Assembly (NCBI RefSeq): GCF_020520425.1 | Contig: NC_079488.1 | Coordinates: 87,215,285-87,279,284, forward strand | DNA: 64,000 nucleotides | From: Spinacia oleracea | Lineage: Eukaryota; Streptophyta; Magnoliopsida; Caryophyllales; Amaranthaceae | Direction: 5' to 3' | Shown here: piece by piece, positions 58,962-64,000 of the stretch | Numbering within the stretch: position 1 is the stretch's first letter | How the letters are laid out: each line of letters starts with the position of its first letter | Notes under the pieces: generated by a model | What the model was told of the DNA's origin: nothing | Seen by the model: the letters and a program-made list of their open reading frames with translations, nothing else | Databases searched by the model: none | Program-made: the position numbers and the translations under genes

Positions 58962-59602
58962 TAGTTACATTTACTAAAAAAATATATTAATATCACCTAG
59001 AACACAAACAGAAAAATATTATTACAAAATTATGAAAAAAACCCAAGATGTCACTTTATAAAATATTTTTATTAATATTATTGCTAATACAATTAATTTT
59101 AATGCTCGTGATAAATTTATGTCAATATATGCTAAAGTTAGTTGAAAGCCAAGATGATTTACCGAATTTAGGGATGTCAGATTGAATTTGGGGTGATTTT
59201 TGGGAGATACTCCTACACATCCGCCCCTTTTCAGGGATGGAGGAAAGTTTGGTGGGTGATGGGGTTAAAAAATGTATTCATTGCGTGTGACGTGGGGATG
59301 ATGAATTTTAGATTGGACTTGTCCGCTTCGTTTATCCTCCATCTAATTGATTATGAATATATCAATATTTTTTACTACTACCTACATATTAAAACGGTTT
59401 AGTTATTTACTCAATTATTGTAATCAGACAACCAACTATAATAGAGTTTTAAAATTAATATAAAATTCACCAGAAAAAAAATACTGAGTTTAGGGGTGGG
59501 TTTGAGGCGGGCTTAGAGACACGGGTAGGTGATGGAGGGGGGATGATTTTTTGTTTTTTACACCCCGAGACATGGATCGGGAGCGGTGGGTACCGTTCCA
59601 GT
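58962..59602. other. No gene; AT-rich then G-rich spacer
   Basis: AT-rich DNA to about 59160, then sequence with GGGGTGG/GATGGAGG phrases at 59220-59560. No coding exon recognised. Confidence 0.4.
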
Positions 59603-60239
59603 TTGGAATGGCAATGGATTGTACTCGGCTCGGATGTAGTAAACTCTGAATTCGATCCATTTAAAATCCGGACTACAAAATTGCATCCATATCCAAATGC
59701 ATTTAAAATTCGAGGTCAATTTCATCCATATCCAAATCCGAATCCATATCCATATCCATTTACTTACATATCCATATGCGAATCCATATCCAAATCCAAA
59801 TTGCATCCATATCCATAATCATGTGTTAAATTTACTTACGTAGAACTTGTATTTTTTTTAATTCTAAAATAAATAAGAAATCCTATTTCTCATTTACCAA
59901 AATCTAATGAGTTTCTAATAAATTACAAATATAAGCGCTTTAATTAAATATATTAGATTAAACTGGAAACTTCCTTTTAAAAAAAAGTTATGTAGGGAAA
60001 ATAATACACTTTGAAATAATTTCGGATTCGATTTGGACTCAGATTCGGACTCAGGTTGGATTCGGATTCGGGTCGGAGTCTCTGCAGACTCCATATCCAT
60101 TCGGATTCAGATGTTTTTAATCGGATTCAGATGTTTTTAATCGGATTCAGATTTTTTTTTCTTCTAGGATTCAGATCGGATTTTTTCCTTCTAATTTCGG
60201 TCGGACTTGGTTTGGATTCGAATGTAATTTCCATCCCTT
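59603..60239. mobile_element. hAT-like MITE with ATCCATATCC arrays
   Basis: Flanked by a perfect 8-bp duplication GTTCCAGT (59595-59602, 60240-60247). Ends are TTGGAATGGCAATGGATT and, reverse-complemented, AAGGGATGGAAATTACATT, a weakly matching pair. Inside lie imperfect ATCCATATCCAAATC repeats (59685-59815) and CGGATTCAGATGTTTTTAAT repeats (60095-60180), which generate meaningless repetitive peptides. Confidence 0.7.
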
Positions 60240-60247
60240 GTTCCAGT

Positions 60248-60797
60248 CGTGGGTGGTAGGAATGATGATGAGAATTTTTGGCGGGTATGGGTGTGGAGGC
60301 TCAGCCAGTCTTAAAGCATTTCTAGCTTAATAAAGTAAACGGTGCGAGTAGGTGTTAAGTGATGGGGGGTAATGAGTTAGATGTGGCGATCATTAAGAGG
60401 GTATGAATATCTAGTGAAGGTTTAATAAGAATAACTTTATTCTTGATACATGTGATGAATGGTAATGAAAATAATTATAGTTATCTGACCATATTGTTTT
60501 AACTTTTTTAATATATAAGACACGAAATGAAGGAATTAACAAAAATAGGAAAATATCTATAACCTGTATTTTAGTGATAATTATCTATCACTATATTTTA
60601 AATTTCATATAAATTATAATTAGATTATAAACCGTGCATCGCACTGAAGTAAAATAAATTTTGACGAGTTCAATTAATTTCAGATAAAATAAGTTTAAAC
60701 AAAATAAGTGAAAAACAAATGAATATGACACTATTGAGTATTGACTATCCTAACTCTAACATGTGATTTGTGAGTAGTATTCGTGAGTAGTAAATTA
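60248..60797. other. AT-rich intergenic DNA, no gene
   Basis: No coding exon, RNA gene or defined repeat was recognised. Phrases such as ATAAACCGTGCATCGCACTG at about 60626-60645 look like a Helitron 3' hairpin remnant, but I found no bounded element. Confidence 0.4.
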
Positions 60798-61440
60798 CTC
60801 CCTCCGTCCCAAAATTATAGTCCTGTTTTCTAAATCAAACGTCCTAAATTTATAGTCCTGTTTCTAATTTTGGCTACTAAGGTCCCCACTTTCTCATGTA
60901 CTATATTAATTAAAAATGTATTGAAAACCCCACCCATGTACTATATTCCACTTTCCTATGTACTATATTCTCTTTTACGTGTATTTTATTTCACTTTTCC
61001 ATACAACTCAATCATCATTTGTACTTTATTCCACTTTGTCAAGTACTCCCTCCGTCCCGGAATACTCGACCCGGTTTGACCGGCACAGAATTTAAGGGAC
61101 TTGAATTGACTTATTTAATTTAATAGGTAGTAGTTGATAGTGGGGTATTATTTTAATGTAGTTAGTGGGAGGTGTGTTAAGAGGTGGGGTTGGGGAGAGT
61201 AGGGGTTGAATTTTTAATTATTTTTTGTATGGAGTAGGGTGTAGGTGGGTTAATAGGGGTGGAGTGAGAATAATATAATATTGTTTGAATATTTCTATTT
61301 TTAGAAACAGGTCAAGTATTAAGGGACAGTCCGATAAGAAAAACAGGTCAAGTATTCCGGGACGGAGGGAGTACTATATTTTATTTTCTTAAAACCCGTA
61401 TTTTTAGTTAAACGGGACTATAATTATGGGACGGAGGGAG
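60798..61440. mobile_element. Stowaway MITE (outer of a nested pair)
   Basis: Ends CTCCCTCCGTCCCAAAATTA and, reverse-complemented, CTCCCTCCGTCCCATAATTA, with TA at 60796-60797 and 61441-61442. Its interior is interrupted by a second Stowaway. Its right end is about 200 bp from the ATG of the 61-aa gene. Confidence 0.9.
61046..61371. mobile_element. Stowaway MITE nested in another Stowaway
   Basis: 326 bp, ends CTCCCTCCGTCCCGGAATAC and, reverse-complemented, CTCCCTCCGTCCCGGAATAC, identical over at least 20 bp, flanked by TA (61044-61045, 61372-61373). The perfect ends and its place inside the outer element show that it is the younger of the two. Confidence 0.92.
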
Positions 61441-61493
61441 TAGTAATTAGTACTCCGTTTAACCCACAAGAGCCACAAGCTCACAACCCACCC

Positions 61494-61500
61494 TATATAT
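61494..61500 (+). promoter_or_regulatory. Probable TATA box of the 61-aa gene
   Basis: TATATAT lies 142 bp upstream of the ATG at 61636, in a stretch without other obvious core-promoter text. Positional inference only. Confidence 0.4.
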
Positions 61501-61635
61501 TCAGTTGGGCCATGACCCGACTTGACCGTAGTAGTAGACAATAAAAGGATGCAAAACAACTCTGAGCGGTTCACATTTCAAAAGCAAGGTTAAAATAAAA
61601 CTACAGTGAGAGAGGCAGAATAAAAGCAAGGTCAG

Positions 61636-61821
61636 ATGTTGTGGGCGTATCCTCCGACTAGGCGGCAGATGGCGGCGACAGCGGTGGGGGTGGGCTTCGG
61701 ACTAACATTGATAGCAGTTGGAGCGTACTTCTCATTCGCCAACATCGACCGGCAGCAAGCCCGCACTAAAGCCCGTAGCGACTACGTCAAACAGCGTCTT
61801 CGGAAATTCTTAGACGATTGA
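61636..61821 (+). CDS. Small single-pass membrane protein, 61 aa
   Basis: Complete ATG-to-TGA frame. The protein starts MLWAYPPTRRQMAATAVGVG, has one hydrophobic segment (about residues 12-34, GVGFGLTLIAVGAYFSFANI) and ends in a basic tail with QQARTKARSDYVKQRLRKF. The short charged N-terminus, single membrane span and basic amphipathic C-terminus resemble small mitochondrial inner-membrane or assembly-factor proteins; I believe similar short proteins are conserved in plants but cannot name the family. Local GC is higher than in the flanks, as in real exons. A TATA box and a short A-rich leader precede it; no intron is needed. Function is not assigned. Confidence 0.75.
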   Translation: MLWAYPPTRRQMAATAVGVGFGLTLIAVGAYFSFANIDRQQARTKARSDYVKQRLRKFLDD

Positions 61822-62812
61822 TCAACAGTGTCGTTTTTCAAGCTTTAGAATTTATTTTTAGCTGAGCTGTGTAATAAATCGATAGTATAATTTCTGAAAT
61901 TGGTTTTATGATGATAAAATTAAGCACGTTATTTTGTTAGTGTTGTATTTACTATTGTTAGAAGTTAAAGAAATTCTCAATCGCTCAAACTCATTCCGTA
62001 ATCTAATGCTCATAATTATTTTAGGTTTAGCAATATTCCCATCCTCCTAATTATATGGGGAGCAATATGAATGGGTTTATTTGGAACTTTTTATGGTCTC
62101 AGACTGTCAATGTTTTATGGTCTCAAACTGTCAATTTTTTATGGTCTCAGACCAGGATATGTCTCACATTTGATAACTAAGGAACCACAATTAGCTTCCG
62201 CAACTAACAGTCTGATCTTTCAAATGTTGTTAAAGCGGTGAGCATTTGGTGTAGAAAAATGATCATGTAAACGCGAATTGATCAGTTTTGTAACAGTGTA
62301 CGTATTGCATTTTACAGATGAAATGGAGGATGATCAAACTATCTCTCTCAAGCAAGTTACACACTTACACAAGATAGGAAATTACACAAAGCTGCAAACT
62401 AGCAGAAAACAGCATTTGTAGCTGCTGTGGTGCTGTCGCCTGGAGGAAGTCTTTGTGTATGTCGGTGAGACTTCTATGCAAAGTAAGGCTGAACAGTGAA
62501 CACAGATCAACCTCAATAGGGAAAACCATCTTCTCTAAAATATACTCTGTACATTGGTAAATTTGACGATTTCAGCAAATTTTCAAACAACTCTTGCACT
62601 AATCAAGTCTTCCACTGGAAACAGAGAAGAGATGCTTTAAGGAGAAAGAATTAAACATAGTTCCTACTTTACAAAAACCCACATTGTCGCAAGGGGTCAA
62701 GGGAGTAAAGAGCCAAAGTGCGGAAGTAACATTGGCAACCACAACGAAAATTAAATAAAGGTTTACCACCACAGGAAACAAGACATTACCCTCAAAAAAC
62801 CAAATATTAAAA
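61822..62812. other. Convergent intergenic region
   Basis: Lies between the 3' ends of the 61-aa gene (plus) and the coiled-coil gene (minus), so it should hold both 3' UTRs. The phrase TGGTCTCAGACTGTCAATG and two variants recur at 62092-62150. No further gene recognised. Confidence 0.45.
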
Positions 62813-64000
62813 TCATCTTCTTGATCTCCTCGAGTTATGCCCTTCATCAAGCCTTACCCTAGTTCCATTCCCTTCCATCGTCAAAGGTCTCTGCAGTGCT
62901 ACATTGCATGGCTCCCGTGAAGGCCATGGAGGGCCACGTTGGCTAGACGGACTTGCACATTCTCTCTCCAATCCAAACCTAGAACTAGGCAAACCATGAT
63001 CTCGTGGACCTTTCCCTGATTTATGCCTCTGTATCTCATCCCCACAACTTTTTCTAGGAATTTGTTTATCAATTTCATGACTCGAGCCATTGCCCCATTC
63101 AACAATATTAGATACACTTCTAAGTAAAGAAGTGCTTCTTCTAGCTACTTGATTGAATATTGATTTCCTCCCTTTGAGTTGCTCATCAACTGAGTGTCTT
63201 TTCGGATTCTTAGGTGTCATGGATGAATTAGTCAACTTGTAGTTGCTCTTGTAAGGATCATCAATATTCAAATCTATGGAATGAAGATCACTTTCACCAT
63301 CATCGTCAGTTGTATTTTCTACTTCTCCCTCATCACTCTCCTTAGCTTCACTTCGACAAAAGGCCAAATCTACATCCCTTCTCTGATACACCCCATTTTC
63401 TTTACTATTATTACTTCTAAGGAACGATTCAAGCTCATTTCTCAGCTTATCAACTGCTGCATTTTTCTCCTCAAACTGAAGCTTGGCATCTGAGAGTTTC
63501 ATTTGAGCTCTCTCCTCACGCAATGCCTCGGCTATTTGAAGCATTTCTCTTTCCTTTTGAAACTCTTCTTGCATTCTTAATGATTCTCTCTTAAACTCTG
63601 CTACTTCAGCTTTGTCTTCACCGATATTTCCAGCTAGCTCATCACAAACTTGTTCAATAATTCCTCTTGCTCTCTTCTCACTCTGAAGTTCCTTAGACAC
63701 CTTTACAAATGACAACTTTGCCTCTGAAAGTTCTTTACCAAGTTTTTTGTTCAAGCTCTCAAGTCGTCTCCTAAGCTTCCTTTCAGCCTCGAGCTCTCCT
63801 GCTATGGACTCAACTGCTTGTTGTTCTTTGTTCTTCCATGCTTCCTTTTCTTCTGCAAAACGTTTCAGAAGGTAATTGATCTCTTTGTTGTCAGATTGGT
63901 CTTCCTGGATCAACTGATTGATCTGTAAGCGCGCCCTCTCAAGCTCAGCATGTAAAGCAGATATGAGAGACATGCTCGATGAAGGTTGACCATCATGACC
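62813..64000 (-). CDS. Coiled-coil protein, 3' part (runs off the window)
   Basis: The last 395 codons of a larger gene; the frame is still open at 64000, so the true start and earlier exons lie outside. Visible text starts GHDGQPSSSMSLISALHAEL; the in-frame ATG at 63973 need not be the start. Residues up to about 205 form a long heptad-like coiled coil (AELERARLQINQLIQED, RKLRRRLESLNKKLGKELSE, SEKRARGIIEQVCDELAGNI). An acidic stretch (DEGEVENTTDDDGESD) and a basic, Ser/Pro-rich tail to RRSRR follow. This layout matches a plant family of uncharacterised coiled-coil proteins (Arabidopsis At5g41620/At1g50660 type, from memory, sometimes labelled USO1-like). Role unknown; no catalytic motif is seen. 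Confidence 0.88.
   Translation of the reverse strand, partial: GHDGQPSSSMSLISALHAELERARLQINQLIQEDQSDNKEINYLLKRFAEEKEAWKNKEQQAVESIAGELEAERKLRRRLESLNKKLGKELSEAKLSFVKVSKELQSEKRARGIIEQVCDELAGNIGEDKAEVAEFKRESLRMQEEFQKEREMLQIAEALREERAQMKLSDAKLQFEEKNAAVDKLRNELESFLRSNNSKENGVYQRRDVDLAFCRSEAKESDEGEVENTTDDDGESDLHSIDLNIDDPYKSNYKLTNSSMTPKNPKRHSVDEQLKGRKSIFNQVARRSTSLLRSVSNIVEWGNGSSHEIDKQIPRKSCGDEIQRHKSGKGPRDHGLPSSRFGLERECASPSSQRGPPWPSREPCNVALQRPLTMEGNGTRVRLDEGHNSRRSRR

Noticed and set aside
59543-59818. HPYPNPNPYPYP-type frame
   Set aside because: It is a translation of ATCCATATCC repeats in a hAT-like MITE.

Overview
The window is plant nuclear DNA: AT-rich, with GT-AG introns, single-exon and multi-exon plant genes, and dense transposable elements (Stowaway, Tourist, hAT and Mutator MITEs, small Helitrons, tRNA-derived SINEs, LINEs, LTR elements). 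The large LTR family, rich in TTCCG motifs, looks like elements I associate with Caryophyllales/Amaranthaceae (spinach, beet, quinoa type). That placement is an impression, not a database result.

Layout. (1) 2.0-2.9 kb (+): two-exon short-chain dehydrogenase/reductase, ABA2/xanthoxin-dehydrogenase-like. (2) 3.5-5.3 kb: hAT, Stowaway and Mutator-type MITEs with intact target duplications, stacked directly upstream of (3) 5.5-12.4 kb (+): a five-exon IAA-amino acid hydrolase (ILR1-like, M20D) whose introns hold a Helitron and RTE-LINE remnants. (4) 13.1-14.5 kb (+): four-exon PLAC8/plant-cadmium-resistance-type membrane protein. (5) 14.5-22.1 kb: no resolved gene, a few repeats. (6) 22.1-22.9 kb (-): intronless U2AF35 splicing factor gene. 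(7) 23.3-28.5 kb (+): low-coding stretch carrying pieces that resemble MPP10 and a PPR protein. (8) 29-47 kb: transposon-rich, with a partial LTR carrying a SINE, a complete 10.5-kb Copia-like element (30485-40939, minus orientation) with almost identical LTRs, a minus-strand gene or gene remnant (41.2-44.9 kb), and a Mutator-like element split by a solo LTR. (9) 47.2-50.2 kb (-): 5'-truncated L1-type LINE with RNase H. (10) 52.8-56.7 kb (+): second ILR1-like gene, same exon phases as the first. (11) 57-61.4 kb: MITEs, a Gypsy-like LTR fragment, a Helitron inside a Stowaway and a Stowaway inside a Stowaway. (12) 61.6 kb (+): 61-aa single-pass membrane protein. (13) 62.8-64.0 kb (-): 3' part of a coiled-coil protein gene running off the window.

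The main theme is a pair of auxin-conjugate hydrolase paralogs in the same orientation whose 40-kb separation holds three other gene loci and much mobile-element sequence. The first copy lacks seven codons that hold the conserved HAAxPH motif; the second keeps it. By family knowledge, ILR1-like enzymes free IAA (or jasmonate) from amino-acid conjugates in the endomembrane system, so the loci bear on hormone homeostasis. Neighbouring genes look unrelated in function, as is usual in plant genomes.
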